NCBI RefSeq assembly: GCF_037935975.1
Contig: NZ_CP149817.1
Location: 1,612,001 to 1,676,000, forward strand
DNA length: 64,000 nt
Direction of reading: 5' to 3'
Source: Teredinibacter turnerae
Lineage (GTDB): Bacteria; Pseudomonadota; Gammaproteobacteria; Pseudomonadales; Cellvibrionaceae
Part shown: positions 42,826 through 53,681 of the stretch, in pieces
Numbering within the stretch: the stretch's first letter is position 1
Layout: each line of letters starts with the position of its first letter
The notes under the pieces: model-generated
What the model was told of the DNA's origin: nothing
Databases searched by the model: none
The model's input: the letters and a program-made list of their open reading frames with translations, nothing else
Made by a program: the position numbers and the translations under genes

Positions 42826-45645
42826 ATGGCTGAAGTAACGGTAAGTGAACTCGCCAAATCTGTGGGCGCTTCGGTTGATCGCATTCTGGCGCAAATGAAG
42901 CAAGCGGGCCTATCCCATCAGACACCAGAAGACACTGTGTCCGATGAAGAGAAGCAAACATTGTTGAGCTTTTTGAAGTCGAGTCACGGCGAGAGTGCGG
43001 CAGCGCCCAAAAAGATCACGTTGAAACGCAAAACCACAACAACCCTGAAAACGGGGAGCGGTTCTGGCCGTAAAACGGTTAACGTCGAAGTGCGGAAAAA
43101 GCGTACTTACGTGAAGCGCGAGCTCACAGCAGAAGATGCTGGGGAAATCGTGGAAGACGAAGCGCTGACTCCGGAACAGCAGGAGCAGTTGGAGGTCGCC
43201 TCGGTTGCAGACGCGCCTGAACCCGCCAGCTCTGATACCGCTGTAGAAGAGATCGTAGCTGATGCAGACGTGGAGCCTGAAGAGGAAGCTGCTAGCCCAG
43301 AGCCCGAGCCCGAGGTTGAAATAACGCCAGAGCCCGAAGAAGAGGATGTGGTCGCCGAAGAGGCTGAACCTGCCGCTGAGGAACCTGAACCTGCGCCTGT
43401 TATTGAACAGCGCTCCAGTTTTGTTGACGATGCGGAAATATTGCGTCAACGGGCTGCAGTGAGGAAAAAAGCTGAAGAAGAGGCTGAAGTCGCACGCCGT
43501 AAAGCTGACGCCGAAAAAGCCGAAGCTGCTGCGAAGCAAAAAGCTGAGAAAGCGGCTGAACAGAAGAGTTCTGCTGCAAAACCTGCTGCGGATAAAGACG
43601 AGAGCAAACATCACAAGAAGCCCAAGCCCAAGTCTGAAACCGAAGAGTTTGACGAAGAAGCCAAAGCCAAGCACAACAAAAAAGCGGGTAAAGCCGTTAA
43701 GAAAGTTGCTGGACCGAAAAAAGTGGCTTCAGCTCTGGATTATGTTGAGGACAAAGAGGAGATCGATGAAGTTATTCATTCCGCTCCCAAGTCTAAAAAA
43801 GGCGGCCAGAACAACAGCGGTAATTCTGGTTCGCGCCCACTCATAAAAGTTGCTAATCGTCACGGCTTCAAAAAACCGACGGGTAAAATTACGTATAAAG
43901 TGGAAATCCCAGAAGAAATCGTTGTTTCTGATCTCGCTCAGCGCATGAACGTGAAAGCCGGGGAGGTGGTTAAGCACCTTTTCAAACTCGGCACTATGGT
44001 GACCATTAACCAAGCAATTGACCAGGAAACTGCGCAGTTGGTAGTAGAAGAAATGGGCCATGAAGCGGTACTGGTTAGTGGTGATGCGGTCGAGCAAAAA
44101 CTGCGCGAGCAAGTGGTAGAAGTTGAAGACGCAGAGTTGGTTGCGCGTGCGCCGGTGGTGACGGTTATGGGCCACGTTGACCATGGTAAAACGTCTTTGC
44201 TGGACTATATCCGAAAAACGCGCGTAGCCTCTGGAGAGGCCGGTGGTATTACCCAGCACATTGGTGCTTACCGGGTGAACACCAGCCACGGCGAGCTGGC
44301 ATTTTTGGATACACCAGGACACGCCGCCTTTACCGCGATGCGTGCCCGCGGTGCGCAGTGTACAGACGTGGTCATTCTGGTGGTTGCAGCGGACGACGGT
44401 GTAATGCCGCAAACCGAAGAAGCCGTGCAGCACGCTCGCGCGGCGGGTGTGCCGTTGGTGGTGGCTGTCAACAAAATCGATAAGGAAGCTGCAGACCCCG
44501 ATCGTGTTAAAAACGAGCTGTCTGCGAAAGACGTTATTCCTGAAGACTGGGGTGGCGATACCCAGTTCATCAATGTATCCGCGCACACCGGTGAAGGTGT
44601 GGAAGAACTGCTGGAAGCGGTAGCGCTGCAGGCAGAGCTGTTGGAGCTGAGTGCAGCGGTAAATGTACCGGCACGTGGTGTGGTCATTGAGTCGCGTATG
44701 GATAAAGGTCGTGGGGTAGTCGCGACCGTCCTGGTGCAAGGCGGTGAGCTCAAGCGTGGTGACATTATGCTTGCCGGTCAGAGCTTTGGCCGAGTGCGTG
44801 CTATGGTAAATGAATACGGTGATAACATCGATTCTGCGCCGCCCTCAACTCCAGTAGAAATTCTGGGGCTGGACACGCCGCCAGAAGCGGGTGACGAATT
44901 CCTCGTAGTACCAGACGAGCGCAAAGCCCGCGAAGTTTCCGAGTTCCGTGCAGAAAAAGAACGCACCGAACGTATGCAGCGTCAGCAAGCGGCTAAGCTC
45001 GAAAATATGTTCGCCGGAATGGGCAGCGACGAGAAGAAAATTCTGCCTATCGTGTTGAAAACTGACGTACGCGGCTCGCTGGAAGCTATTCAGGCTGCAT
45101 TGCTGGATGTTGGTAACGACGAAGTGCAGGTAAATTTTGTTGGTGGTGGCGTCGGCGGTATTACCGAGAACGACGTCAACCTGGCGCTGACGTCCGGTGC
45201 AGTTATTGTCGGTTTTAACGTCCGTGCTGATAATTCGGCTCGCAAACTGGCTGAGTCTGAATCTGCGGAAATTCGTTACTACAGCATCATCTATCAGCTG
45301 ATTGATGAGGTGAAATCCGCTCTCGCAGGCATGCTCGACCCCGAGCGCGTGGAAGAGATTGTCGGTATTGCCGAAGTGCGTGATGTATTCCGCTCACCGA
45401 AGTTTGGACAAGTCGCCGGTTGTATGGTGGTCGAAGGCAATGTGTACCGCAACAAGCCCATTCGTGTATTGCGCGATAATGTCGTGATTTTTGAAGGGGA
45501 GCTGGAATCTTTGCGCCGCTTTAAAGACGACGTCAACGAAGTCCGTAACGGGATGGAGTGCGGTATTGGCGTTAAGAACTATGATGTAAAAGTTGGCGAC
45601 CAGATCGAAGTCTTTGACGTCAAAGAAGTGGCGCGCGAACTGTAA
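42826..45645 (+). CDS. infB: Translation initiation factor IF-2
   Basis: IF-2 is the GTPase that places initiator tRNA on the ribosome. The 939-residue protein has an IF2 N-terminal domain (about 1-55), a long charged Glu/Ala/Lys linker (about 60-330), a second N-domain (about 360-410), the G domain with GHVDHGKT (from 449) plus DTPGH and NKID motifs, and the beta-barrel and C2 fMet-tRNA-binding domains. Placed directly after nusA as in other gammaproteobacteria. Confidence 0.98.
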   Translation: MAEVTVSELAKSVGASVDRILAQMKQAGLSHQTPEDTVSDEEKQTLLSFLKSSHGESAAAPKKITLKRKTTTTLKTGSGSGRKTVNVEVRKKRTYVKRELTAEDAGEIVEDEALTPEQQEQLEVASVADAPEPASSDTAVEEIVADADVEPEEEAASPEPEPEVEITPEPEEEDVVAEEAEPAAEEPEPAPVIEQRSSFVDDAEILRQRAAVRKKAEEEAEVARRKADAEKAEAAAKQKAEKAAEQKSSAAKPAADKDESKHHKKPKPKSETEEFDEEAKAKHNKKAGKAVKKVAGPKKVASALDYVEDKEEIDEVIHSAPKSKKGGQNNSGNSGSRPLIKVANRHGFKKPTGKITYKVEIPEEIVVSDLAQRMNVKAGEVVKHLFKLGTMVTINQAIDQETAQLVVEEMGHEAVLVSGDAVEQKLREQVVEVEDAELVARAPVVTVMGHVDHGKTSLLDYIRKTRVASGEAGGITQHIGAYRVNTSHGELAFLDTPGHAAFTAMRARGAQCTDVVILVVAADDGVMPQTEEAVQHARAAGVPLVVAVNKIDKEAADPDRVKNELSAKDVIPEDWGGDTQFINVSAHTGEGVEELLEAVALQAELLELSAAVNVPARGVVIESRMDKGRGVVATVLVQGGELKRGDIMLAGQSFGRVRAMVNEYGDNIDSAPPSTPVEILGLDTPPEAGDEFLVVPDERKAREVSEFRAEKERTERMQRQQAAKLENMFAGMGSDEKKILPIVLKTDVRGSLEAIQAALLDVGNDEVQVNFVGGGVGGITENDVNLALTSGAVIVGFNVRADNSARKLAESESAEIRYYSIIYQLIDEVKSALAGMLDPERVEEIVGIAEVRDVFRSPKFGQVAGCMVVEGNVYRNKPIRVLRDNVVIFEGELESLRRFKDDVNEVRNGMECGIGVKNYDVKVGDQIEVFDVKEVAREL

Positions 45646-45682
45646 GAGTGAGGATAGCCTCCTCAGGAGATATTAAGGCACT

Positions 45683-46081
45683 ATGCCTAAAGAGTTTAAT
45701 CGATCAGACCGGGTTGCGGATGCGATGCAGCGCAGCCTGGCAAATGCTATTCGGATGGAAATTCAGGACCCCAGGGTGGGCATGGTCAACATCAACTCCG
45801 TTGAGGTGTCGCGAGACCTGGCGCTAGCGAAGGTGTTTGTGACCTTTATTGGTGTTGATGATGAACGTGCCATTGAAACGTCCGTGAGTATCTTAAATAA
45901 AGCCGCAGGATTTTTGCGAAATGTGGTATCTCGGGATCTCACAATTCGCTCAACCCCGCGAATTCACTTTTATTACGACAAGACGGCTGTGCGCGGCCAG
46001 GTGCTCTCTAGCCTGATTGATCGTGCGATTGCAGAAGACAAATCACATCATCAGGATGATGCCGGGCAGGAAGAGGATTAG
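45683..46081 (+). CDS. rbfA: Ribosome-binding factor A
   Basis: RbfA is a late 30S assembly factor that binds 16S rRNA. The 132-residue KH-like protein has RVADAMQRSLANAIRMEIQDPRVG and the C-terminal RSTPRIHFYYDKTAVRGQVLSSLIDRAI region. It follows infB by 37 bases and precedes truB by three. Confidence 0.97.
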   Translation: MPKEFNRSDRVADAMQRSLANAIRMEIQDPRVGMVNINSVEVSRDLALAKVFVTFIGVDDERAIETSVSILNKAAGFLRNVVSRDLTIRSTPRIHFYYDKTAVRGQVLSSLIDRAIAEDKSHHQDDAGQEED

Positions 46082-46084
46082 CGT

Positions 46085-47026
46085 TTGGGGCGTCGACGTA
46101 AGTTTGGCCGTCCCTTGCACGGCGTTGTGGTAATAGATAAACCCGCTGGTATGACTTCGAACGATGTTGTGCAAAAAGCGAAGCGTTTGTTTTTTGCCAA
46201 CAAGACCGGTCATACCGGAGCGCTCGATCCGCTCGCGACAGGCGTTCTCCCTCTGTGTTTTGGCGAGGCGACTAAATTTTCTCAGTATCTGCTGGACTCG
46301 GATAAAGCGTATAAAAGTACCTTCCACTTAGGTGTGAGTACCGATACTGCGGATGCGGATGGCCAGACTCTTAGTACAAGAGATGCCTCAGCGCTGACAG
46401 TAGTTCAGGTTCGGCAAGCGATGACGGCGTATTTGGGTGATATTGAGCAGGTTCCACCCATGTATTCTGCACTGAAAAAAGATGGCCAACCGCTTTACAA
46501 ACTGGCGCGAGAAGGCATCGAAGTGGAGCGTGAGGCTCGGCCAGTGACTATTCTTGAATACGAACTGCTGCAGTTTCGGCCAGGGGTGGTCGCCGAGGTT
46601 GACGTGTATATCGCCTGTACCAAAGGCACCTACGTTCGCACCTTGGCGGAAGATCTTGGCCGCGATTTGCAGGTTGGTGCGCATGTAGCAAAATTGCGAC
46701 GTGTGCAAGCGGGGCCATTTAGCGAAGCGCAGGCGTTGGATTTAGGGGCGCTCGAGCAAGAGCGGGGCGAGGATCGCGCTGAAGCACTGGACCATCACTT
46801 GCTTCCTGTCGATGCTCCGGTGGCAGAATTACCGAGGCTGGATCTGGACGAACATTCGGCGTTTTACTTTTCCCGGGGGCAGGCGGTTATTAATAACCAA
46901 GTCTATCGCTTGGGGGATGAAGGTGATAAAGTGCGCGTCTTTGACGCTAATGAACAATTTTTAGGCGTTGCGGAGATCACAGACGACGGTCGCGTGGCAC
47001 CTAAACGCTTGGTTCAATACGGCTGA
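46085..47026 (+). CDS. truB: tRNA pseudouridine(55) synthase TruB
   Basis: TruB makes pseudouridine 55 in the T loop of tRNAs. The 313-residue protein has the catalytic aspartate D48 in TGHTGALDPLATG, the RxTxxG and YMGPP-like segments (VPPMYSALKKDG), and a C-terminal PUA-like domain. The start is TTG at 46085, three bases after rbfA. Confidence 0.96.
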   Translation: MGRRRKFGRPLHGVVVIDKPAGMTSNDVVQKAKRLFFANKTGHTGALDPLATGVLPLCFGEATKFSQYLLDSDKAYKSTFHLGVSTDTADADGQTLSTRDASALTVVQVRQAMTAYLGDIEQVPPMYSALKKDGQPLYKLAREGIEVEREARPVTILEYELLQFRPGVVAEVDVYIACTKGTYVRTLAEDLGRDLQVGAHVAKLRRVQAGPFSEAQALDLGALEQERGEDRAEALDHHLLPVDAPVAELPRLDLDEHSAFYFSRGQAVINNQVYRLGDEGDKVRVFDANEQFLGVAEITDDGRVAPKRLVQYG

Positions 47027-47168
47027 GTTAGCCGGTTACTATACTTCCAAGCAAAGAATCGCAGGGCGCTCCTGCGACCGACCTGGCTGTAAATATGCAC
47101 GGGCAGGCCGGATTCATGGCAGCTGGTTTCAGTTGTAGAAGCATATTCTCGAAAGTTGAGGAAATACC

Positions 47169-47438
47169 ATGGCACTGAGTGCACAAGAAAAAGACGCAAT
47201 CGTAAAAGAACATCAAACTTCCGAAACCGATACGGGTTCACCTGAAGTTCAAATCGCATTGCTGACGGCTAACATCAACAAGCTGCAAGGTCACTTCGCG
47301 GATCACAAGCAGGATCACCACTCTCGTCGTGGCCTGATCCGTATGGTAAACCAGCGTCGTAAGTTGCTGGACTACCTGAAAGGAAAAGATGTTAACCGTT
47401 ATGCAGCTCTGATCCAAAAACTGGGTCTGCGCCGCTAA
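47169..47438 (+). CDS. rpsO: 30S ribosomal protein S15
   Basis: The 89-residue protein has the full S15 signature ([14 protein letters not shown]-like segment, [21 protein letters not shown] and LIQKLGLRR end). It binds the central domain of 16S rRNA. The 142-base gap after truB likely contains its own promoter or an autoregulatory leader. A terminator follows it. Confidence 0.98.
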   Translation: MALSAQEKDAIVKEHQTSETDTGSPEVQIALLTANINKLQGHFADHKQDHHSRRGLIRMVNQRRKLLDYLKGKDVNRYAALIQKLGLRR

Positions 47439-47443
47439 GTTGC

Positions 47444-47477
47444 AAAGTGCCCGCCTCGAGCGGGCACTTTTGCTTTT
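47444..47477 (+). terminator. Terminator after rpsO
   Basis: A perfect 8-bp hairpin AGTGCCCG / CGGGCACT (47446-47453 with 47461-47468) is followed by a T-rich run. It separates rpsO from pnp. Confidence 0.88.
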
Positions 47478-47638
47478 GAAGTACCGTTTTCTCTTTCTTC
47501 CCACTGGATAATCGTGCAAACCGAGGTTGTCGGGTGGTGGAAAACCCGCTGTACATGCATTTTGAATGGCAGCGTTTTATATGCAAAGAAATGAAAAATT
47601 AAAGTGCAATGGGGCACTTACTGTACGAAGGATAAGCA

Positions 47639-49756
47639 ATGAATCCCGTAATTAAAAAATTCCAATACGGAAACGAAACAATCACCCTGGAAACTGGCCG
47701 TATCGCTCGTCAAGCGAGTGGTGCTGTATTGGCTTCCATGGGCAAAACCAGCGTTCTATGCACCGTAGTTGGCGCAAAGGAAGCCTCTCCTGGCCAGGAC
47801 TTCTTCCCTCTGTCTGTACACTACCAGGAGAAGGCGTACGCAGCTGGTAAAATTCCTGGCGGCTTTTTCAAGCGAGAAGGCCGACCTTCTGAGAAAGAAA
47901 CACTGACCTCGCGCCTGATTGACCGACCTATTCGCCCTCTTTTCCCAGACGGTTTTGTCAATGAAGTACAAGTGGTGTGTACCGTTGTCGCAGCGGAAAA
48001 GGATGTCGATCCCGATATTTGCGCCATGATCGGTACTTCCGCCGCGCTGGCGATCTCCGGAATTCCTTTCAATGGGCCAATTGGCGCAGCGCGCGTCGGT
48101 TACACCCAAGCGGATGGCTACCTGTTGAATCCAACGTACCAGGCACTGGCAAGCTCAGAGTTGGACATGGTGGTTGCGGGTACGCAAGACGCCGTGCTGA
48201 TGGTGGAATCTGAAGCCAATGAATTGCCAGAAGATATCATGCTGGGTGCGGTACTTTACGCGCACCAGGAAATGCAAGCTGTCGTTCAAGCGGTCAACGA
48301 ACTGGCCAAAGATGCTGGTAAGCCCACGTGGGACTGGCAGCCTGAAGCGGTAAATCAGGCTCTGGTTGATGCAATCAAGGCAGACTTTGAAGAGTCAATC
48401 GGCGTTGCCTACCGCATCACCGACAAGCAGAAGCGTTACGACCGTCTTTCCGAACTGCGCAGCCAGGCTGTTGCTCAGCTGGCCACTGAAGATTCTGACG
48501 TTGTGCAAGATGACGTTAAAAAAGTTTTCGGCAAGCTTGAGAAAAATATTGTACGTTCGCGTGTTGTTGCCGGTGAGCCGCGTATTGACGGTCGCGACAG
48601 CAAAACCGTTCGCCCGCTGCAAATCGAAGTCGGTGTACTGCCAAAAGTACACGGTTCCGCGCTGTTTACTCGTGGCGAAACCCAGGCGCTGGTGGTTGCG
48701 ACCCTGGGCTCTGCTCGCGATGCGCAAATAATTGACGCGCTCGAAGGTGAGCGCCGCGATAACTTTATGCTGCACTACAACTTTCCACCGTATTCTGTTG
48801 GCGAGTGTGGTCGTATGGGCGCAACAGGTCGCCGCGAAGTCGGTCATGGTCGTTTGGCGCGCCGTGGCGTTGCAGCGATGTTGCCGAAAGAGGACCAGTT
48901 CCCCTACACCATGCGTGTGGTGAGTGAAATTACCGAGTCGAACGGCTCCAGTTCTATGGCGTCTGTATGTGGTTCCAGCCTGGCGTTGATGGATGCGGGT
49001 GTGCCACTGAAAGCCCCAGTCGCGGGTATCGCGATGGGCCTGGTGAAAGAAGAAAACGGCTTTGCCGTACTGACCGATATCCTGGGTGATGAAGACCACC
49101 TGGGTGATATGGACTTTAAAGTCGCCGGTACTGCCAATGGTGTTACTGCGCTGCAGATGGACATTAAAATCGAAGGCATCACCGAAGAAATCATGGAGAC
49201 TGCGCTCGAACAAGCGCTTCATGCACGCTTGCATATTCTGAGCGAAATGAACGCGGTTATTGCACAGCCTCGCGAGAGCCTGTCTGACAACGCGCCGCAA
49301 TTCCACACCATGAAAGTTGATCCGGAAAAGATTCGCGACATCATCGGTAAAGGCGGTGCGACTATCCGCTCCATTACCGAAGAAACCGGCGCATCTATCG
49401 ATATCGATGACGACGGTACCGTGAAAATTTACGGTGATGATGGCGATAGCCTGCAAGGTGCAATCAATCGTATCGAAGAAATCACTGCTGAAGCTGAAAT
49501 CGGTGAAGTCTATAAAGGTAAGGTTGTTCGCATTGTAGACTTCGGTGCATTTGTAAACTTCCTGCCTGGCAAAGATGGCTTGGTACACATTTCCCAAATC
49601 GCTCACGAGCGAGTCCAGAATGTGACTGACTATTTAAAAGAAGGCCAGGAAGTGGACGTGAAATGCATGGATATCGACCAGCGTGGTCGAATCAAGCTGT
49701 CCATCAAAGAGTTGCTGCCTCAGCCTGAAGAAACGGGCGGAAGCGACGCGGAATAA
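47639..49756 (+). CDS. pnp: Polyribonucleotide nucleotidyltransferase (PNPase)
   Basis: PNPase is the phosphorolytic 3'-5' exoribonuclease of the degradosome. The 705-residue protein has two RNase PH domains (about 1-210 and 310-540), an alpha-helical region between them, a KH domain (about 555-615, [15 protein letters not shown]) and an S1 domain (about 620-690, [13 protein letters not shown]). An AAGGAT site precedes the ATG. The 200-base gap to rpsO may hold a 5' leader for self-regulation, as in E. coli. Confidence 0.98.
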   Translation: MNPVIKKFQYGNETITLETGRIARQASGAVLASMGKTSVLCTVVGAKEASPGQDFFPLSVHYQEKAYAAGKIPGGFFKREGRPSEKETLTSRLIDRPIRPLFPDGFVNEVQVVCTVVAAEKDVDPDICAMIGTSAALAISGIPFNGPIGAARVGYTQADGYLLNPTYQALASSELDMVVAGTQDAVLMVESEANELPEDIMLGAVLYAHQEMQAVVQAVNELAKDAGKPTWDWQPEAVNQALVDAIKADFEESIGVAYRITDKQKRYDRLSELRSQAVAQLATEDSDVVQDDVKKVFGKLEKNIVRSRVVAGEPRIDGRDSKTVRPLQIEVGVLPKVHGSALFTRGETQALVVATLGSARDAQIIDALEGERRDNFMLHYNFPPYSVGECGRMGATGRREVGHGRLARRGVAAMLPKEDQFPYTMRVVSEITESNGSSSMASVCGSSLALMDAGVPLKAPVAGIAMGLVKEENGFAVLTDILGDEDHLGDMDFKVAGTANGVTALQMDIKIEGITEEIMETALEQALHARLHILSEMNAVIAQPRESLSDNAPQFHTMKVDPEKIRDIIGKGGATIRSITEETGASIDIDDDGTVKIYGDDGDSLQGAINRIEEITAEAEIGEVYKGKVVRIVDFGAFVNFLPGKDGLVHISQIAHERVQNVTDYLKEGQEVDVKCMDIDQRGRIKLSIKELLPQPEETGGSDAE

Positions 49757-49778
49757 TTCTGCGCGCAGCAAATTTCAG

Positions 49779-49806
49779 GAGCCCGCTTTACGCGGGCTTT
49801 TCTTTG
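49779..49806 (+). terminator. Terminator after pnp
   Basis: GCCCGC-TTTAC-GCGGGC (49781-49797) is followed by TTTTCTTT, a clear intrinsic terminator for the pnp transcript. Confidence 0.88.
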
Positions 49807-49881
49807 CCCGGAATTTACGTGAGACCTTGGCCTGTCAATGTCCAACGGCCATGGTAGGATATTGTCGATTGATAGGATTAA

Positions 49882-50709
49882 GTGAGTTTTGTTGCTGTGT
49901 TAAAAAAAGGTTTGCTGCTTGTACTACTGTGTTGCGCCACCGCTGTTTATAGCGAGCCGCTTCCTAAACTTGAATTGGGCGTAGGTGCCGCGGTACAGCA
50001 CCTGGGGGATTATCGAGGTTCTAGCGAAGAGCAGACGCAGGGTTTGCCTTTTCCGTTTCTGATTTATCGCGGAGAGCGGTTGCGCGCGGACCGGGACGGT
50101 ATTCGCGGTCGCTTATTTCATAGCCGATCAGTAGAGTTGAATGTCAGTGGAGAAACTGCGCTCAATGGTGATAGCGAGGACAATAAAAAGCGCGAGGGCA
50201 TGCCCGAACTGGATTCCGCGCTGGAATTTGGCCCTTCTTTGAATATCAACCTGAGCGGTTACGATTTTCATGAAGGCTGGTCGCTACGAATGCCTGTACG
50301 GGCTGTTTTTACAGTGAGCACGTCGGGTTTTGAGCCTATTGGCTACAATTTCAATCCGAAATTAACCTACCGCTGGCGCGAGACAAGCTCCGGCTGGAAA
50401 GCCAAGTTCGACTTGGGCGCACTCTGGGCGACAGAAAAATACCACGCCTATTATTACGACGTTGCAGAGCAATTCGCTACGGAAGGACGGCCAGTGTATA
50501 GCGCAGACGGTGGGTTCAGCGGAACCTACTTTAAATTGAGTCTAAAAAAGCGCAGCGGTCGTTTTTGGTATGCCTGGGCGCTCAGGTACGACAACATAGG
50601 TGATACAGTCTTTGCGGATAGCCCGTTAGTGGAAACAGATCACTATTACTCTACGTCCATCGCAGTGGGCTGGATGTTCTGGCGCTCTGAGACTGCGGGC
50701 CGCCGCTAG
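49882..50709 (+). CDS. MipA/OmpV family outer-membrane protein
   Basis: The 275-residue protein has a signal peptide (about 1-24), then the MipA/OmpV start region (LELGVGAAVQHLGDYRGS, GLPFPFLIYRGERLRAD) and a beta-rich body ending in a GWMFWRS-type strand. MipA was first described as a scaffold for murein synthesis, while many relatives are pores or stress proteins, so the specific role is unknown. The GTG start at 49882 is 126 bases after pnp, past its terminator. Confidence 0.88.
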   Translation: MSFVAVLKKGLLLVLLCCATAVYSEPLPKLELGVGAAVQHLGDYRGSSEEQTQGLPFPFLIYRGERLRADRDGIRGRLFHSRSVELNVSGETALNGDSEDNKKREGMPELDSALEFGPSLNINLSGYDFHEGWSLRMPVRAVFTVSTSGFEPIGYNFNPKLTYRWRETSSGWKAKFDLGALWATEKYHAYYYDVAEQFATEGRPVYSADGGFSGTYFKLSLKKRSGRFWYAWALRYDNIGDTVFADSPLVETDHYYSTSIAVGWMFWRSETAGRR

Positions 50710-50749
50710 GAATTGAACTCAACGGTTTCCAGTGCGCTTTTCTGTGCCC

Positions 50750-51037
50750 TTATTCGCTGAAGTGTTGCTGTAAAAAATCGATGATATCCAGCGATTCGTA
50801 CATCCACACATAGTCACCATTAGGCTGGCGAATGCGCAGCGCAGGGACCTGGTTCTTACCGCCGCCTTTATAAAGGTCAGTGCGCGCCTGGCTGTTTTGC
50901 CAGATATCTTCCTTGGGAATATCCAGGTTCATATCTTTAAGTGCGTACATCACGCGAGAGCAAAATCCGCAGGCAGGACGATGGTAAAGGGTTACATCCG
51001 CTGTGGTGAGGTTTGCAAATTGATTAGTGGCCATCAC
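50750..51037 (-). CDS. Glutaredoxin-like thioredoxin-fold protein
   Basis: The 95-residue protein has a glutaredoxin/GST-N fold with a CGFC-type redox site (YHRPACGFCSRVMYAL near residues 18-33), a cis-Pro segment (QVPALRIRQPNG) and a C-terminal ESLDIIDFLQQHF helix typical of this family. It would reduce disulfides or glutathione adducts in the cytoplasm. It is on the opposite strand to its neighbours. Confidence 0.87.
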   Translation of the reverse strand: MMATNQFANLTTADVTLYHRPACGFCSRVMYALKDMNLDIPKEDIWQNSQARTDLYKGGGKNQVPALRIRQPNGDYVWMYESLDIIDFLQQHFSE

Positions 51038-51243
51038 AACATTTCAAGTTAAATTGGGGGAGAGCATTATAGGTTCTCGGGCAAATCGTGTTCAACCCAT
51101 GCCGAAAGCGGTGCACACAGGCTATTGCCTAGCCTAACCTGTTTACCTGTATAGTAGTTACAGCAAGTGTTGTGAAGGCGGTTGGGCGCCAAAGATAACA
51201 GATAACAATAATGTCAGTAAGCTGAAACAAGGAGATCTTAGCC

Positions 51244-53430
51244 GTGGGCGCTGATTTGCAAGACGCACTATATAAAAACCCCGAAGCTCCAATGACTGAT
51301 CGCGTAGACGATTTATTAGCGAGAATGTCGCTTGAGGAAAAGTTGGGTCAGATGATGCAGCTTCCCGCTATTGATGAAGGCTATGAGACGTATATAGAAA
51401 AATATCACCTGGGGTCGTACCTGCACGCCCTCGGTGACACCATTGTGCAGCTGCGACGCCGCAACGCGGAAAAGTCGCGCCTCGGCATTCCTTTAATATT
51501 TGGTATTGATGCTATCCACGGCCACTGTTTTGAAGACGGCTCTACCGTCTTCCCAACACAACTGGCGACCGCTTGCACCTGGAATACCCAGTTGCTTGGC
51601 CGCATCGGGGAGATAACCGCGCAAGAGGCGTATGGCGCTGGGCTCGATTGGACATTTTCACCCGTGCTATGTATGGCACGTGATCCCCGTTGGGGGCGAA
51701 CCGGGGAAACCTTTGGCGAGGACAGTTTTCTCATTGGTGAGTATGCCAGCGCGTTAGCGGCGGGCTACGAGGGTGCAGGGGTGCCCTTTGCCGCGTGTGC
51801 CAAGCATTTCGCCGCCTATGGAGAAGCTGAGGGGGGGCGCGACAGCACCGATGTTCATGTTTCTGAGCGCAATATGCGCACCGTTTTTTTGCCGCCGTTT
51901 AAAAAAGTGCTCGATGCAGGCTGCAAAACCTTGATGGTGGGGTACCAATCGCTTAACGGGGTCCCTTGCTCTGCCAATACCTGGTTATTGAATGACCTGT
52001 TGCGGGATGAATGGCGCTATCAAGGGGTTGTGGTCACGGATTGGAATAATTGCGGGCAACTGGTAAGTCTGCAGGGTGCAGCATCGGATATTGAACAGGC
52101 CGTCGAGCTATGCCTCGAGGCCAGTAACGATATTTTTATGACCACACCAGAATTTTTCGATTGTGCGGTGGCGCTTGTGCGCAGCGGTAAAGTCACCGAG
52201 GAACGGATTAACCAAAGTGTGCGCCGCGTTCTCCACTTAAAATTTTCCCTGGGATTGTTCGAAGCTGAGCTGCAGCGAGACAAAGCCGAGCACTGGCAAC
52301 CAGAACGCTGGCAGGTGTCTGAGGAAGCCTCTCGCCAATCTATCACCTTGGTCAAAAACGACGGTACTTTGCCCCTGGTCGCAAATCGTCTGAACAAAGT
52401 GCTGATTGTTGGTGACAACGCTAAAAATCTGGTCAACCAATTGGGCGACTGGTCGTTTCTTGTCAATAAGGTCAATGATGTCGACCATCGCACGGTAGTG
52501 GTCACTCTCGAACAGGCAATGCGCGAGCGTAGCGTCAGGGGCGGATATCGTTTGGACTACCTCGGTGCTGATTACTGTGGCCCCTTGAATAACGAGGCAC
52601 CCAATCGCTTTGCCATCGAGGAAGCGGCGAGAGATGTCGATGCTATCGTGTTTTGCGCTGGCGACGACCTCACTCAATACGGTGAGTATCACGATCGAGC
52701 CGACTTAGCCCTGCCGGGTAATCAAGCGGCGGTATTTGATCTCCTGGTGGAGACGGGCAAGCCGGTTGTCACCGTTATGATAATGAGCAAACCGCACACG
52801 ATTGGCTGGGTGCTAGAAAAATCAGCGGCCGTTATGATTGCGTTTAACCCAGGTCCCTTTGGTGGAAGTGCCATCGCTGATTGCTTGTTTGGCGATGTGA
52901 ACCCTGCGGGACGGTTGCCGATAAGTTTTCCAGTAACGGTAGGCCAGTTGCCGGTATTTTATAATCAGGCGCCTGGCTGGCACGCTCAACTATCGCCAAA
53001 GTATGACAAAACTGATCACTATGTCGACGCTCCCCCAGAATCCCTATTAGCTTTTGGCGAAGGAATGAGTTACAGCTCAATCGCCTATGGTGACGCGCAA
53101 ATAATGGCGTCAAAAGCATCCCGTGCATGTACATTGAAAGTGAACATTAAAAATACAAGCGCCAGAGCTGCAGTGGAAGTCGTTCAGTTGTATGCGCGCT
53201 GGTGTATCCCGGGCGTCACTAGTCCGGTGAAAAATCTGATCGCCTTTAAGCGTATCGAGCTGCCGGCCGATACTGGGTTAGATGTGGAGTTTGAGCTGAA
53301 TGCCAGCGATTTTGTGGTTTTGGATAGGCGTCTGCACTGGCAGCAATATAAAGGCGTGTTAGTTTTACTTTTAGGCCCAAGTAGCCGTGACCGCGATTTG
53401 CAGGCGTTAGAATGGCAGTTCTCGGAGTGA
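51244..53430 (+). CDS. GH3 family beta-glucosidase/beta-xylosidase-like glycosidase
   Basis: The 728-residue protein has a GH3 N-terminal barrel with the nucleophile in the VVVTD266-W motif, the GH3 C-terminal sandwich (about 380-590) and a fibronectin-like C-terminal domain (about 630-728). There is no signal peptide, so it works on oligosaccharides in the cytoplasm or periplasm by unknown export. The GTG start has AAGGAG nine bases upstream. Substrate preference (cello- versus xylo- or laminari-oligosaccharides) cannot be set. Confidence 0.92.
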   Translation: MGADLQDALYKNPEAPMTDRVDDLLARMSLEEKLGQMMQLPAIDEGYETYIEKYHLGSYLHALGDTIVQLRRRNAEKSRLGIPLIFGIDAIHGHCFEDGSTVFPTQLATACTWNTQLLGRIGEITAQEAYGAGLDWTFSPVLCMARDPRWGRTGETFGEDSFLIGEYASALAAGYEGAGVPFAACAKHFAAYGEAEGGRDSTDVHVSERNMRTVFLPPFKKVLDAGCKTLMVGYQSLNGVPCSANTWLLNDLLRDEWRYQGVVVTDWNNCGQLVSLQGAASDIEQAVELCLEASNDIFMTTPEFFDCAVALVRSGKVTEERINQSVRRVLHLKFSLGLFEAELQRDKAEHWQPERWQVSEEASRQSITLVKNDGTLPLVANRLNKVLIVGDNAKNLVNQLGDWSFLVNKVNDVDHRTVVVTLEQAMRERSVRGGYRLDYLGADYCGPLNNEAPNRFAIEEAARDVDAIVFCAGDDLTQYGEYHDRADLALPGNQAAVFDLLVETGKPVVTVMIMSKPHTIGWVLEKSAAVMIAFNPGPFGGSAIADCLFGDVNPAGRLPISFPVTVGQLPVFYNQAPGWHAQLSPKYDKTDHYVDAPPESLLAFGEGMSYSSIAYGDAQIMASKASRACTLKVNIKNTSARAAVEVVQLYARWCIPGVTSPVKNLIAFKRIELPADTGLDVEFELNASDFVVLDRRLHWQQYKGVLVLLLGPSSRDRDLQALEWQFSE

Positions 53431-53681
53431 TGAGGATCGCTTTTTTACCTGCAACTTGTCGCTAGAGTTTGCAATGTGAACCTGGTTAGCACATTTTGTT
53501 TTAGAAGCAAGTGTTGAGCTGCTTGTTCGTGTTATTCAGCTATAGTTAAGGTTGGGATTAAAAAAGTACGCGAAATGGATGCCGCACTGGCGACCACTCA
53601 AAAATGCTTCAGCTGCAGGAAAAAGTCCACCAGATGGAACAGCCATTCATTAATGGGCGATCTAATCGTTAAGGGTAGAGT

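Noticed and set aside
43729-44739. 336-codon leftward ORF inside infB
   Set aside because: Antisense shadow of IF-2, His/Arg-rich, no family-like pattern.
48395-49606. 403-codon leftward ORF inside pnp
   Set aside because: Antisense shadow of a highly conserved gene; composition is typical of a frame mirrored from PNPase.
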